Counted from the first letter of the stretch, positions 11,095-22,790 are shown. The stretch is 64,000 nt of DNA from Monodelphis domestica (GCF_027887165.1 NC_077233.1:227626872-227690871); one strand, 5' to 3'. The notes: generated by a model from the sequence alone, not told the origin. A program made the numbers and translations.

Positions 11095-11290
11095 AATAAA
11101 ACCACATGCCCACGGCCAATTTACCCGCTCAAACAGCCCACTACACCAATGTCCTGACCTAGGAAGGAAAGAGCACTAGCCACAGAAGACTACCCAATTT
11201 ATCTCCTATCTACATCAGCATGTAATGACAGGAAGTCAGTGGGCTCCTGGGAAATGTAGTTCAAAGGCATTTCCAATTACACACTTGAGG
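11095..11290 (+). repeat. Unassigned repeat, copy 2
   Basis: Diverged relative of 6600-6745 ('atttatctcctatctacatc', 'gggctcctgggaaatgtagt'). It lies directly after the L1 endonuclease fragment in this copy. Class not assigned. Confidence 0.4.
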
Positions 11291-11559
11291 GATTGTAGCA
11301 TTGAAACCAAAATTCCATTGGATATGGCCAAGCTGGAAAGACTTGATTTTGCAAAGAGCCTGTGGCTACTGCTTAAAGACCAATCTAGCTAAATATGGTC
11401 CTGGTAATGTATGATAACTGAGAGCTAGACAGGTTAAGTTGATCGAATTAAATACTGATAAGAACATAGAGAAAGAAGCCCAATATTACATTGTGCAACT
11501 GTTCATTGTTTTTTAGAAAACAAGATAAAATATACATTAAGAGCTGTAAAGCTGTTCAT

Positions 11560-11800
11560 GCTCATTGACTTTAGGATCCCATTACTAGGATTAGGCCCTA
11601 AGGACATTATTGAGAGGGTAAAAAACTTTGTGTTTATGAAAATATTTGTGGTGGTTTTGTTTATAATGACAAAATAACTGGAAAAAACACAAATGCAATG
11701 ATTGGAAGAAATATCTGGATAAATTTTGATATATGAATGTAATGGATTATATTATGTTATTAGAAATGACAAATATTGGAAATATAAAGAGATGAAAAGA
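11560..11800 (+). mobile_element. L1 ORF2 end / 3' fragment
   Basis: Follows the L1 ORF2 C-terminal order: 'cccattactaggattaggcc', then 'tttgtggtggttttgtttat', then 'atggattatattatgttatt'. Very diverged. Confidence 0.6.
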
Positions 11801-12012
11801 TAATAAGAATAATATATAATCTTGTTACATTTTTTAAATAGCTACAAAATCAAGAGAAAAAAGTATCAAAGTAAAACAAATCCAAAAGACCATTCAAAAG
11901 CAGATGTTTATATTAGCACACATAATTTACATATTCTTAAACAAATGATAAACAATATGGAGTTTGTGGGTTTGCACATAATCTTTTTTATGCATTTGCT
12001 TAGTTAAATGTT

Positions 12013-12037
12013 TGGTGGTGGTGGTGGTGGTGGAGGT
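12013..12037 (+). repeat. (GGT)n microsatellite
   Basis: Seven to eight GGT units. Confidence 0.9.
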
Positions 12038-12109
12038 ATTAAATTTATAATTTTTTTAATTGGGGAAAAAGACAAACATAAAATATAAACTTCTTCGTTT
12101 TGTCATTCT

Positions 12110-12425
12110 AGACATTTCTAAAGCTAGTTCTACTCTGCCTCTGTAGCCCTATCTCACACTACATTCTTTGTACTGTGGCCAGAGTAGAATAGTTGCCATC
12201 CACAAAGACAAATGTCCTTCCCCCATCACTGCTTTTGCCCACATCTCATCTGGTAAAATTTTACCCACTGGTCAAAGCCCAGCTAAAACTCTGCCCACCT
12301 GCCTTTGGAAGGTACTGCTAAAAAGCAGTCTCAGCAATCTCCCTCCACTGAACTCTCCTACCTTTCCTTGGCATTCAGTTCCACAAACATTTAACCACAC
12401 ATTTTGCCCAAAGTGCTAAAAATAA
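12110..12425 (+). repeat. L2 fragment
   Basis: Sense L2 3'-half text ('ctaaaactctgcccacctgc', 'ctcctacctttcct'), continuing after the MIR at 12438-12640 into the 12720-12965 piece. Confidence 0.55.
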
Positions 12426-12437
12426 AATGGCCCATAT

Positions 12438-12640
12438 AATTAATAATAATAATAGCAATAATAGCTAACATTTTTAAAATACTCGAAAGCTCATTAAAAT
12501 GCTTTACATAAATTCTCATTTAATCTTCACAACCATCTGTGAAAGTTAGTAGGATGGATATTATTTCCCTTTCATAGAGGAGAAAACTGAGGTTCACCAA
12601 GGCCTCTGGTCTCACAGTTATTAAGTATCAAAGGGTAGGG
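12438..12640 (-). repeat. MIR SINE inside L2
   Basis: Antisense MIR starting TAATAATAATAGCAATAATA, with 'ttctcatttaatcttcacaa' and 'gaggagaaaactgagg'. It separates two L2 pieces of the same orientation. Confidence 0.75.
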
Positions 12641-12719
12641 AGTACACAGATAAGTCAATATAAAATCATTTGAGGAAGACTAGAGTAAGAGTGAACAACT
12701 GAGAAATCAGTAAAGGCTT

Positions 12720-12965
12720 CTGTAGGTGTCATCACTTGAGCTGATCCTTCATGCTGATGTCTTCCCTCTGAGGTTACTTCCAATTTTTCCTGTTATTTCT
12801 TGTTTGCATATAATTTTTGACCCTTCACCTCCCCTTTTAGACTGTCAGCTCCTTGAGGACAGAGACTATTTTTGCCTTTCTAGCCGTTAGCTCATTGCCA
12901 GGCCAGGCACATTCATACGAGCCCTTAGTAAACCCTTGTTGATTTCTAACATGTTGATTTCTATG
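12720..12965 (+). repeat. L2 3' end
   Basis: Sense L2 3'UTR: 'gactgtcagctccttgagga', 'cagagactatttttgcc', 'gccaggccaggcac', then a 'cttgttgattt' end. Confidence 0.75.
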
Positions 12966-13707
12966 AGATTGAGATAACCAGGAAGTACATCTCAGACACT
13001 GGCTGTGGGTGGGGGTTACCTCTCTGCAGAGACAAAGGTGAAAAAGAGAAGGTCCCTTTGGGAGGAGAACCTGGCATGCCAATTTGACCAGAAGGAAGAA
13101 CACATGAGAAGTAATAGGAAATATCTGGAATATATATGCAGTTGTAGCTAAATTGGGAAGCACTTTAAGCATTAGTTTTTCTTTTATCAGAGTTGTTGGG
13201 GAGCCGCTAAGATTTTTAATTTATTGTCTATGAAAGTCTAGTCTATCCCCAAATAAGAGTCCAAGTCCTATGTGACAGTGCAACACCGCCATCTGCTGGA
13301 CAACTATCTAAATAGCATAAGGACTCCTGAGCAAGTATTTGTTTTTTAAAAGGGCAAAAAATGTAATTTTTAAAAAATTATATATAATGTGGATATATAT
13401 GTGTATATGCACATATGTCCATATATCAGAATGGGAGTGGGGTAGAAATGTAGAAATTTTTGTGATGGTTTTTGGTTGTTTTACTTTCTTAGAATGGGGG
13501 CAGAGTAGTAGTAGAATAGAGAGAATTTGGATCTGAAAATAAAATAAAATGAATGTCTACCTCCAGAGAAAGAACAGCTAAATAAAAATGTGTGTATGTG
13601 AAAGTGTGTAACTAATTAACTATATTTTAGCATAAACATAAATTTAGAATTGAAAAGATCTTATAGATCATCAAGGCCAATATCCTTGTTTCATTTAGTA
13701 TCTTTTT

Positions 13708-14494
13708 TTTTTTTAATCCCTCACCTTCCATCTGTGGTAGAGCCTGGAGAAAGAGAGAACTTGTAAACCAAGATGCAAAAAAAAAAAAAAAATGAAGACC
13801 TGTCAATCAAAAGAAGGAGTTTCCAAAACAGAATGTTCCCAGGAGTTGGTAGTTGAGCTGACAGGGGGAGTGACTCTCCCTGGAGGTTGAAACCTGGCTG
13901 AAAGACCCTGGTGGGGCTGACTTGGTTTTGGAGGTTCTCTGGCTTTGGACAGTTGAAATTGACAAGAAGGAGAAACTTGGCTTTTGAGTTGGTGGTCTAT
14001 ATGAGAGTTGAGCTGGCCAGGAGAAACTGAGAGACTTTGAACTTTGTTTTTCTCTCTGGGGTTTAAGCTGAGAAAGGAGACCCACCAGGCTGAAAGAGAG
14101 ATTTTGAACTTTGTTTCTCTCTGGGGTTAAGCTGAGATAACTTGCTGATTTTGAAGAAGGAGAAGAAAGATTTTAAAAGGTTATTGTCCTCCATCTCTGA
14201 CTGTCTCTTCTGTCACAGTTGTGACTTCCCAAACCCTAATAATCCTCATTTTGATTAAGGACATCCTCATCATTGTATTGGTATGAGTTTGTCACTACTA
14301 AGCTTTTGAATGTCATTTTGAATTACAAGACTGTGTATTGGTTCTAAGGCATAAGAGCAGTAAGGGCTAGGCAATGGGGATTAAGTGACTTGCCCAGGGT
14401 CACACAGCTGGGAAGTGTCTGAGGTCAGATTGGAACCCAGGACCTCCCATCTTTGGGTCTGACTCTCAATCCACTGAGCCACCCAGCTGCCCCC
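13708..14494 (-). repeat. Marsupial SINE split by a 0.6-kb insertion
   Basis: The antisense SINE tail ('ttaatccctcaccttccat') lies at 13708-13734 and the rest of the same SINE ('actgtgtattggttctaagg' through its head, 'cacccagctgcccc') at about 14318-14494. The sequence between them is foreign to the SINE. Confidence 0.75.
13735..14317. mobile_element. Unclassified insertion inside a SINE, possibly an LTR fossil
   Basis: About 580 bp starting near TGTGGTAGAGCCTGG and breaking a SINE. It holds an imperfect internal duplication (about 14032-14075 and 14099-14142, sharing ttgaactttgttt and ctctctggggtt). The TG start and non-coding content would suit a solo LTR, but I could not define a matching CA end or a target duplication, so the class is open. 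Confidence 0.4.
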
Positions 14495-14824
14495 TAAAGA
14501 TCCTTTTTTTAAAAAAATGTTTTGTGCTTTATAAAAATATAGTAGAGCTATAACTAGGAATTTTATATCTGCTCTGAAAGGCATAAAAAGAAATGCTTAG
14601 TTGGAATGTTGAGGGAAATGGAGAACCCCATCTTCATCCTTAGGGGAAGACAAATTCCAGCATACCACTGAAGCTACTCAGCTCAGGGAGCCACCCTCTG
14701 ACCACGAGGGAAAAAAGGGTCACTTGGTAGCTTTCTGTTTAAGGCCATTTTAACTTGGAACTTATTGAAAATAAATTATGCAAAGCTTTAGATATTACTT
14801 TCTATATTTATAAGAATTCCATAT

Positions 14825-15090
14825 TTTATCATTGAGGCAATAGGAAATCACTAAAGATTTTTAAGTAGGAGAATGACACGTGCCTTAGGAATTAAATCTA
14901 TAAACTTTTTGATATTCATGTTGCACTTTTCGTGCAAGAATTTGGAGTAGAAAAGAACAATGGGGCAAATGTATGCTTTGGGATGATTACTTTGGAAGTT
15001 GTATGAAAGGACAGATAGGAGAAGAAAAGACTAGCCACCAAGATACCAAATAGGAAGCTATTAAAATAGTCCATCCATCTCTCTTAACAG
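14825..15090 (-). repeat. L2 fragment
   Basis: Antisense L2: 'aggaaatcactaaagatttt', 'ggagaatgacac', 'attactttggaagttgtatg', 'attaaaatagtcc'. Confidence 0.6.
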
Positions 15091-15241
15091 GAATTTGTCC
15101 TCTTGGAAGTTTGAGTATCAGCTAAACACTCCCCACTACAAACAAACAAACAAACCAAAATCCACCTCTGTGTTTGAGACAGAAAGCACATTTAGCACAT
15201 CTGGTCCTCCCCTTGGTTTAGGTGGGGGCCAAGAGGGGAGG

Positions 15242-16318
15242 AGAAAGAGAGCATTTGAGTTGGAAGGGACCTCAACAGCTATCTAGTCCAACCTATACTG
15301 AAAAGGAACGCCCACTATAACATGGCCAGCATATAATAATTCAGCCTCTAATCTATCAATAATTTTATAGAACCTGACTTGGCTAGCCCTCCCAGGTGTG
15401 TCATCTAAAAATCTGTGCCTGTATCCAGGTTGTTACCAGATAAGGAAACTCTCCCTAAGTTTAAGTGACTTTTATAGAGAGTTATTTTTTTATTATCTTT
15501 CACTTTTTTTTAATCTTTACTGTCACATACCTGAATTATCACACAATCCATATGCATCAGAGGCAAAACTTGAACCCAGATCTTCCAGACTCTAAGGCCT
15601 CCCTCTGCCTGTATCCAGGTCATCCAGGTAAAAATGTTAGATGGTGCTAGATCAAGCATATAGTTCCTTAGGATACACCACTGGAAAATTGCCATGTTGA
15701 CATTGAACCATTAGTGACTACTCTGTGAGTACAGCCATCCAACCCATTCTGCATCCATCTCATTATACTGTTTGTAATCAAATTGTGCTAATTGTCCACA
15801 TCTCTCAATCTACTCGACAAGAACATGGGATACTTTATTATAAGCCTTGCTAAAATCTAGGTCAACTGTATCCACGGCATTTCCTTCATCAGCAGATTCA
15901 GTAATCCCACCAAAAAAGGAAATGAGGCTATTCTAGCACGATCTGTTCTTGATGAAGCCATGCTGGGGTTCTGTAATCCCTGCTTCCTTTCTAGGTAGAT
16001 ATTCACCATCTTTTTAATGCTCTGTTCTAAAAATTTTCCCGGTGATCCAAGTCAAGCCAACCATTTTCTTCCCTTTCTTAAAAGCAGGACTTTTGCTCTT
16101 CAATTTGGTGAGACATGAGCCCATGTTCCACGAGCTTTCATATTTGACCAGAAATGGCACTGCAATCCTATCTGCCATTTGATGATGCCAGAGGATGTAG
16201 TAGCTTGAGTTCATCAGGAGAAACAGGGAGGTGCTTTCTAACAATCTCCTTACTTATCTTGGGTTTCAATAACCTATTAGTCATTTTTGTTCTGCCATTC
16301 CCAGTACAAAGGTCATTT
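15242..16318 (-). mobile_element. CR1/L3 LINE with reverse-transcriptase remnant
   Basis: About 1.1 kb of CR1/L3 read from 3' to 5' on the plus strand: the 'gttggaagggacctcaacag' 3' block, the 'ggatacaccactggaaaatt' and 'agccatccaacccattctgc' blocks, and the RT region. On the minus strand a frame within 16014-16244 reads ADRIAVPFLVKYESSWNMG then KSPAFKKGKKMVGLTWITGK, comparable with the CR1 pattern IFEKSWRTGEVP...PIFKKGKK...PVSLTSVPGK. The copy is old and not functional. A SINE is inserted at 15431-15605. Confidence 0.85.
15416..15620 (-). repeat. SINE inside CR1/L3 with 15-bp target duplication
   Basis: Perfect direct repeats tgcctgtatccaggt at 15416-15430 and 15606-15620 bound an antisense SINE (15431-15605) that reads 'gataaggaaactctccctaa', 'gtttaagtgact' and 'gcaaaacttgaacccagatc' on plus. 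Its interior has a T-rich interruption. The insertion post-dates the LINE. Confidence 0.8.
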
Positions 16319-16332
16319 TTGAAAGAGAAATT

Positions 16333-16515
16333 GGGGCAGCTAGGTGGCTCAGTGGATAGAAAGCCAGGCCTAGAGACAGGAGGTCTTGGGTTCAAATTTG
16401 GCCTCAGATAACCACCTAGCTAGCTATGTGACCCTGAATATGGTACTTAGCCCCAGTCACTTCTTCTTTGAAAGTGATACTTCATATTGATTCTCGATTC
16501 CAGAAGGGAAGTGGG
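16333..16515 (+). repeat. Marsupial tRNA-derived SINE
   Basis: Head ggggcagctaggtggctcag, 'cttgggttcaaatttggcct', and a degraded 3' half. It sits just past the 5' limit of the CR1/L3 copy. Confidence 0.88.
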
Positions 16516-16989
16516 AGAAGCAGTAGACCTCCTGTTTGTGGTCAGTTATTTTCACATCCCCCACCCCATTAAGTTCCTATCCTATCCTTTCATCCTTTCT
16601 TCCAGTATAACTTTTAAATTAAAAAAAAAAATTACTTTTGCTCTCCTTAACTTCTCTCACCTGTCTTAGTTCATTATGAATTTTAGAGTTCTTGGTGTTA
16701 TTTTTACAGGACCATGTTACACTTTTATATTCATCCCCTTACCTGGCCTTGTTTCCATCTTCTGTGAATTGTTTTTGAAAATCCAAGTTGGTGAGTCTCC
16801 TGTGCATCCACATCAGTTTTTTTTCCACTTTCAGAATTGATTTCTTTTGCTTTTTGTTACAAGCATTTGCAAATTAATACTGCTTCATGAGAGATATTGT
16901 AACAAAATAAAATTATTAAGAAAAAAAATAATAGTGACCTCATCTGAACATTAGTACAACCTTTTATATCTATAACACCTCACCCTCAC

Positions 16990-17745
16990 CCATTTTTTTT
17001 TAGTTAACAGAAATCTATTTTCTCTTCCTCATATCCCCCATCCCATGGCAGTGAGGAGGGGGGAAAATTTTTTTAATAGATTTCTTGTAATATATGTATG
17101 ATTAAGCAAAACAATTTCCCCCAAAGGCTATACTCAAAAAGATGTCTCATTCCAAGCCCTAAATCCATCACCTCTGTCTAAAAAATAGTACTTCATTATT
17201 AATTCTCTGTAATCATGAATGGTCCTTGAATTTACCTTACTACTTAAAGTTTTCAACGTTTATTTGTTTTTAGTGTTATATGAATTATCCTAGTTCTGCT
17301 AATTTCATTCTTTATTAGTTTATAGAAATCTTCAAAAAATATGTTATATAGTATAAATTGCTCGTTTCTCCTTCAGTATGCATCAGTTTATTTAAGTTTT
17401 TCCATGTCTTATTTTAAAGCATCTTATTATAGTACTTCACACTCATATAGCCATGTTATTCAGCCATTCCTCTATTGTTGGACATTCCCTGAGTTTCTTC
17501 TTTTCTACAACCACAAAAAGAGCTACAATGAATATTTTTGTATATAAAGGAACTTTTCCCTCTTTGGGGGTATAGACCTATTAATAGTTGGATCAAAGCT
17601 TAGTAACTTTATGTGTAATTCCAGATCACTTTCAAAGAATGGTTCTGTACCCATTCACATGCCCATCAATAATGTATCATCAATGTGCCTATTTTTCTAT
17701 AGCCTCTTTAATATTTATCTTTTCCCTTTAAAAAAAAAAATCATC
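16990..17745 (-). mobile_element. L1 3' end, antisense (old)
   Basis: Antisense L1: 'gtatgattaagcaaaacaat', 'agccattcctctattgttgg', 'ctacaaccacaaaaagagct', 'gggggtatagacctattaat'. These are complements of the ORF2 C-terminal and 3'UTR order in the younger copies here. Confidence 0.7.
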
Positions 17746-18519
17746 TTTGCCAGACTCTGATGAGTCTGAGGTTGAATTTCACATCATTAGGGGAAAATGT
17801 CTCTAGACAAATCCCATTTTTTCTCCATTAGAATTGTTTCCCTGTCTTCATAATTTCATTCTCAAGGGTATCTCCCATCCCTCCAAGACTTGACTTCCCC
17901 AGAAGCATTTCATTCTATGGAAATCCTACCTATTTTTCCACTGAACACTTTGAAATCTGATTTCCCAACACCTAGATTGCAAGTCTGATTATGTCCACAT
18001 TTCTTCCCCTCTATCACAAGGTTGAAGAGAGAGTGACCACTTCCCCCAAGGGTTCACATCATTTCCACCCCAGTAATCAGTCCTTTTTTAGTGAAAATCC
18101 ACAATTGACTTTCCCCTCCAGTCAAAGTATTATAAGCTATTCTTCTTTTAGCACAGAGAAAACTCCAGCAGATATCTGGATTAATTGAAACCCCCAATCT
18201 GTCCTCTTATCATTCCAGACTTGTGATACTTTTCCCAAATATATCTGTTTCTTCCTCAAGGTGATCTGCATTATACTCTAATGACCCCCCCTCCCTTCAG
18301 CTGCCCCCAAAAAAAACCCACTTCTCTCTATTTGCCCTTCACCCAAATGCTTTTCGTCAAGCTTCTCCCTATTCCTAGATTTTTGTATGAGTATACTTCC
18401 TAATATACCATGTTGCCTTGTTCCATGTCCCATTTAGCTTTCCTGTCTATCTCAGTCACAGGATTCTTCCCAAGTCTCAGAAATACATATGAGTTTAAAT
18501 TTGCCTTCCTGGGTTAGAA
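17746..18519. other. Intron sequence, no recognisable element
   Basis: Pyrimidine-rich on the plus strand. I recognise neither a gene nor a named repeat. It may be an old, unclassified repeat. Confidence 0.4.
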
Positions 18520-18711
18520 CAGGGGTCCTTAACTTGGAGTTCCCAAGGGGGTCGATAAAGAGATTTCAGAGCATCTCTAAATTTGGAGGGGGGAAGAATT
18601 TCCACCTTTATTATTTTCACTAAACTAACTGAAGTTTAACATTACCTTCGATTGTGATTCTTTTTTTAATTCTGAAAATGAGTTTGACACAAAAGAGGTT
18701 AAGAACACCTA
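18520..18711. mobile_element. hAT-type non-autonomous DNA transposon
   Basis: Terminal inverted repeats: CAGGGGTCCTTAAC on the left, GTTAAGAACACCT on the right. About 190 bp and non-coding. The flanking 8-mers ggttagaa and aattagga agree at 5 of 8 positions, a possible decayed hAT target duplication. Confidence 0.75.
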
Positions 18712-20200
18712 AATTAGGATCTCTTGTTCCCCTTTCACATGTTCTATATTTGGGCATTTGGATACGTATTTGAGGCTTATAAGTTTTACAACTGACTCTT
18801 TTCTTAGAACTTTGTCTCCAGTTAACTTCTTGTAGCTGCTCTGTATGGTACTTATTCTTGTCCCTTTCCCATGACTTCAGAGTTCTTTTGATTGCAAGAT
18901 ACTATGCAAACATTCTTATCTTACATGTACTCCATCTCTGACCAGGCATCTAGCATCCTCCTATTTTAGCCATGGTCTAAGTCCAGAATCCTTTGTCAGG
19001 GACCATCTTCTTAACTTATTCACTTTCCAGATTAATTTTTCCTCCTCCATTCCTTCCTTTTAGGGGCTAAGAGTTAGGAAAACAGAACCTGTACCACTAA
19101 TGTCCTTTAGTTTCTTGCCCAACACTTCATAACCATTGGTAACTGGTTCCTTCTGACATTAGCATGTTTTTCTAGTTCTCTGCACTCCCACTCTAAATAT
19201 ATTTCACTAAGTCCTAGAAATGTGGTATTCTTCAGAGAGGAATTGATCTTTCAGGTCCCTGGTCAAAGAAGGCCCTCTTAGTCTTTTACACTGTCTTTTT
19301 TCCCACCCTCAGGGAAAGTTTATGTAGATTGGGAAGGCTGGTCCTGGGAAAGTCCTGGGTGATAAGGAGTGCAGAGGAATTTCCAGAAAGATCTGTCCCA
19401 TCCCAGGCTTAGGGTCTGGCTGCATCCCCTTTCTGCCCTTCAGCTACATTAGACCAAGATGACAAACAAGGAAAATTCCTGGGCCTAGGGAAGTGTTTCT
19501 CCTCCCTTGGGGCATCCCTCTTTCCCTTTTCAAGGTGACCACACTGTAGTATCAGACTAAACCTGCGGTCTATAAATGCAAGGTCCAAACCTTCACAAAA
19601 GTTGAAGAAGCTGGGCAGCCCAAAAACTGAGTTTTCTCTCTTTATCCCGGAAAAGGCACAGCCCTCTAGAGGGGGCAAAATCACTATCTTCTGCCTTGGC
19701 CAAAGTGATGAATTCCAATCTCACTGATGATCCCTAACCTGCCACTTCTCTAGAGGTGGCAAAATATACTAGGGGGCCATTAAAGAATTATCTGCCCACA
19801 GGGGAAATGCTTAGAGCCATAGTTCTATCACCCTCCCATTCCTAGGCTAGACCTACCTGCCTTGGCTCTTGCCTAAAGAATTCAATAAGACCATCAAACT
19901 GCTCCTCCATTGGCTCATGCCGTACCCTACCACCAGGTCATCCTTTCCTGATAACATTCCAAGAAAAAGGAATGAGAGATTTTGTTCCCAAGCTCTCTGA
20001 AAAATAAGGAATGTGTGTTATATGCTTTTTCTCTGAACCAAGATTATTCATTGCTATTCTTCTGAATTCAGATGCCATGGGATGCTTTCATTTGATATTT
20101 TTGTAGTCTTTTTAATATTCTCTTGGTTTTATTATTTACCTTATTTCAGATCCATCTTATTTTTCTGATTTCTTCAGTTATCACTTCCATAATGTTCCAT
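18712..20200. other. Intron sequence without a named element
   Basis: Somewhat GC-richer around 19,260-19,980. The minus-strand frame at 19409-19684 (91 codons) shows no domain. Two similar 25-mers around a CTCTAGAG core lie at about 19660-19685 and 19742-19770. No gene supported. Confidence 0.4.
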
Positions 20201-20204
20201 TAGA

Positions 20205-20330
20205 TTCATATACAATCCCCTCATTTTACAGATAAGGAAATTTAAGTACCAATATGCAGTCATTTGTTCAAGGCCAAATTAGTTTATAATTGGCAAAGTT
20301 GGGTCTCAAATCCAGGTCCCCTTCAGAATG
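20205..20330 (-). repeat. MIR/MIR3-like SINE fragment
   Basis: 'cattttacagataaggaaat' and 'gtctcaaatccaggtccc' in antisense order. Confidence 0.6.
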
Positions 20331-20799
20331 AAGACTGAAAATATACCCAGTGCCTGCTGTGTGGGATTAACACAAATCCACTCTGACCTCTGGATCATCT
20401 TTTCAAAAAGTAACTTTCTATCTTCTACCTTCCTAACTCCTTATAAAGCCAGTCCTAAGCCTCAGTCATTCATACTGCTGCTCTGCTGCTGCTGCAAGTT
20501 GTCTTTTTTGTGCCCTCTTGAAAAGATGTCATTCTTTTGGTTAGCTTAATGTTTACTTTGATAAAGATTTTTTTAAGCCCTAGAATTTCTACATACAACT
20601 ACAATTTACAAATCTCTGCACTGGAAGGAGGAGTAAGGTATTTGAAAATGGATTAATTGTCCTCAAATTTTACTGCTCACAGAGCATTAAATCTTCCCGT
20701 TGGAAGCTATGGAAGGAAAGAACCTAATCTTGTCACTCTAGTATTATCAAAACAAAATCTACTGGGGGGAAAAAATAAGTTCTTTAACTCAACTCTGAT

Positions 20800-20960
20800 T
20801 GAGTTGGCCACAGGAACTCTAAATCAGAGGGACATTGGTTCAAATTCTACTTCTTACACTTACTATCTATGCAGCCATGGACAAGTCGCTTTAGTAAAGC
20901 CAGAGAAATTATTTGTAAAATAGAACTAGTTAGTCCCTCTAAGATTTACTTAAGAGGTTT
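20800..20960 (+). repeat. MIR SINE
   Basis: tRNA-like head, 'attggttcaaattctacttc', 'gacaagtcgctttagtaaag', then a core remnant. Confidence 0.6.
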
Positions 20961-20974
20961 GTTGTGAGGTTCAA

Positions 20975-21203
20975 ATGACTTTTCCTGACCCTATTTGGGG
21001 TTTTCTTAGCAGATACTGGAATTATTTGACATTTCCTTCTCCAGCTTATTTTACAGATAAGGAAACTGAGGTAGAAAAGGTTAAGCGACTTGCCAGGGGT
21101 CATAGAGCTTTTAAGTGTCTGAAGCCAGACTTGAACTCATAAAGATGAGTTTTTCTGACTTTAGGCCCAGTAATCTATCCATTGCACCACCTCGCTGCCC
21201 CCA
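20975..21203 (-). repeat. MAR1-like SINE
   Basis: Antisense: 'tgaccctatttggggttttc', 'acagataaggaaactgaggt', 'ttgccaggggtcatagagct', ending 'accacctcgctgcccc'. Confidence 0.88.
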
Positions 21204-21755
21204 AATACTATGTAAATCACTTTACAAACTCTCAGATTATGTATTTGTCAATTATTGTCATAATTTAAAATTGCAACTAGATCTTGCTATGAATGTTGGC
21301 GCCTCAGTTTGGAACATATAAAGCTTCTTAACTGTGTTTACTTTTACTCTTAAAATTGTCCTTAAATGAGACAAACCTTTTGGCTTTTCAAATGTGTGGA
21401 TTTGATTTGCTTAATTAAATATGCTTATTTGAGAGAAGGATCATGGTTTTCTCTTTTTGGTGGGGGAAAAAGGAGTCCTAGTAATAGTGGACAAAAAAGA
21501 AAAGAGTATGCACAGAAGAAAAAAACACAAGGAAATTCAGAAAACAGACAAGACAGCTCTGAAACCAAAATGCTGAATTACATAATATTTTTAGAAAGCA
21601 CGCTATTATACATACTAGATTCATGGTTCCACATATCTATTTTCTGTTGTGCTTCTGTTGTGCGTATATAGAATATTCCCTTTTAGCATGTGTTAAATTC
21701 AGAATAAATTTTTAATTCTTGTAATATTAATAACTTTCCTCTTCTCTCTTTGCAG

Positions 21756-21796
21756 AAGCCAGATACAAATGGAATAGCAAAGCCTCCTTTCCTAAG
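21756..21796 (+). CDS. BAIAP2L1: BAIAP2L1 small internal exon
   Basis: A 41-nt exon: 13 codons plus 2 nt, reading KPDTNGIAKPPFL and then AG, which combines with T at 24447 as Ser. The acceptor is CTCTTTGCAG ending at 21755 and the donor is GTAATT at 21797. NGxAKPPFLSGENPF is the IRTKS tail order, so this exon plus the next gives the expected contiguous protein. The residues form the basic/proline linker directly before the WH2-like segment. The exon is too short to be found as an open frame; it was identified by homology and phase. Confidence 0.93.
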
Positions 21797-22085
21797 GTAA
21801 TTTTATCTCTACACCCCACTTTGCTGTGATTTCCCACTGTGCCCACAGGCTTTTTATTCAGTGGTTACAAATTTATGCCCCTTGCCTAGACATCTCCCTT
21901 GCAAATATTAGGTACCAGGGGTCATGCACAAAAGTATCCGTGATTCAACCAACAGCTGTCCTTGCTAGTGGAAAAACTCTAAAGCACATATGCCAGACCA
22001 GTGAATCTTTTTCTTTATGTGCCACTACTCCCCTATGTTACATCTCCCCAGGAGAATGAATGAAAGCTTCAACATAGGGAGTCTC

Positions 22086-22268
22086 AGAGTCAGCTGGGTG
22101 GCTCAGTGGATTGAGCCTCGCCCAGATGTGGGAGGTCCTAGGTTCAAATCTTCCTATCTCTGACCCCAGGCAAGTCACTTGACCCCCATTGCCTAGCCCT
22201 TACCATTCTTCTGCCCTGGAACCAATACACAGTATTGATTCCAAGACTTAAGGTAACAGTTTAAAAAA
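22086..22268 (+). repeat. Marsupial tRNA-derived SINE
   Basis: 'cagctgggtggctcagtgga', 'cctaggttcaaatcttccta', 'attgcctagcccttaccatt', tail 'aaggtaacagttt'. Well preserved. Confidence 0.9.
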
Positions 22269-22634
22269 GGGGAATCTTATTTTAGATTTAATTGAACTTA
22301 ATTTTGTAAACACTACATACAAATGTTTTCTTACTGGTATAGTGTCAGATAATGGCATAATACATGTAATATTTTCTATGGAACAGAATTTAGTCTTAGA
22401 TCCCCCTCAAAACAGGGCTACAAAAAAATTGTTATTGGGAAACTCCACTTAATGCATGAATGCCAAGGACAATCCTAGGGTATTGCTGTTAATCAAGAAA
22501 GAAGGTGCCTTCTGCATTCTTAGAAGAGTATAGGAGAAGGAGTTCTGTTTTTCAAGTCAGGAAAAACCTCAGTTCTGACAGGGCAGACCTGCAGCCAAGT
22601 CATTTAATTCATTATCAAAACATTTTTAGTGTTA

Positions 22635-22790
22635 ACTTCATTGGGAAGGACCTCAGGCAGAGGTCACCTGGTCCAACTTGAACTCTACAGATAAGAAAAC
22701 TTAAGCACCAGAGGAATTAGAGGCTGAAATGGCTTTTTACCCAGCTAGGAGAGTCAGGATTTGAACCAGGATCCCTGCTGCATTTATTCC
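22635..22790 (-). repeat. MIR3-type SINE
   Basis: Antisense: 'tcacctggtccaacttgaac', 'cagataagaaaacttaagca', 'gagtcaggatttgaaccagg'. Confidence 0.65.

Larger units (their letters stand above)
1417..21755 (+). other. BAIAP2L1: BAIAP2L1 intron, 20.3 kb
   Basis: Large intron with donor GTGAGT and acceptor TTTGCAG. It is mostly transposon relics, listed separately. No internal exon of the family is recognisable. Parts with no element I can name are about 3,620-4,920, 8,690-9,990, 17,750-18,515 and 18,715-20,200. Confidence 0.85.
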
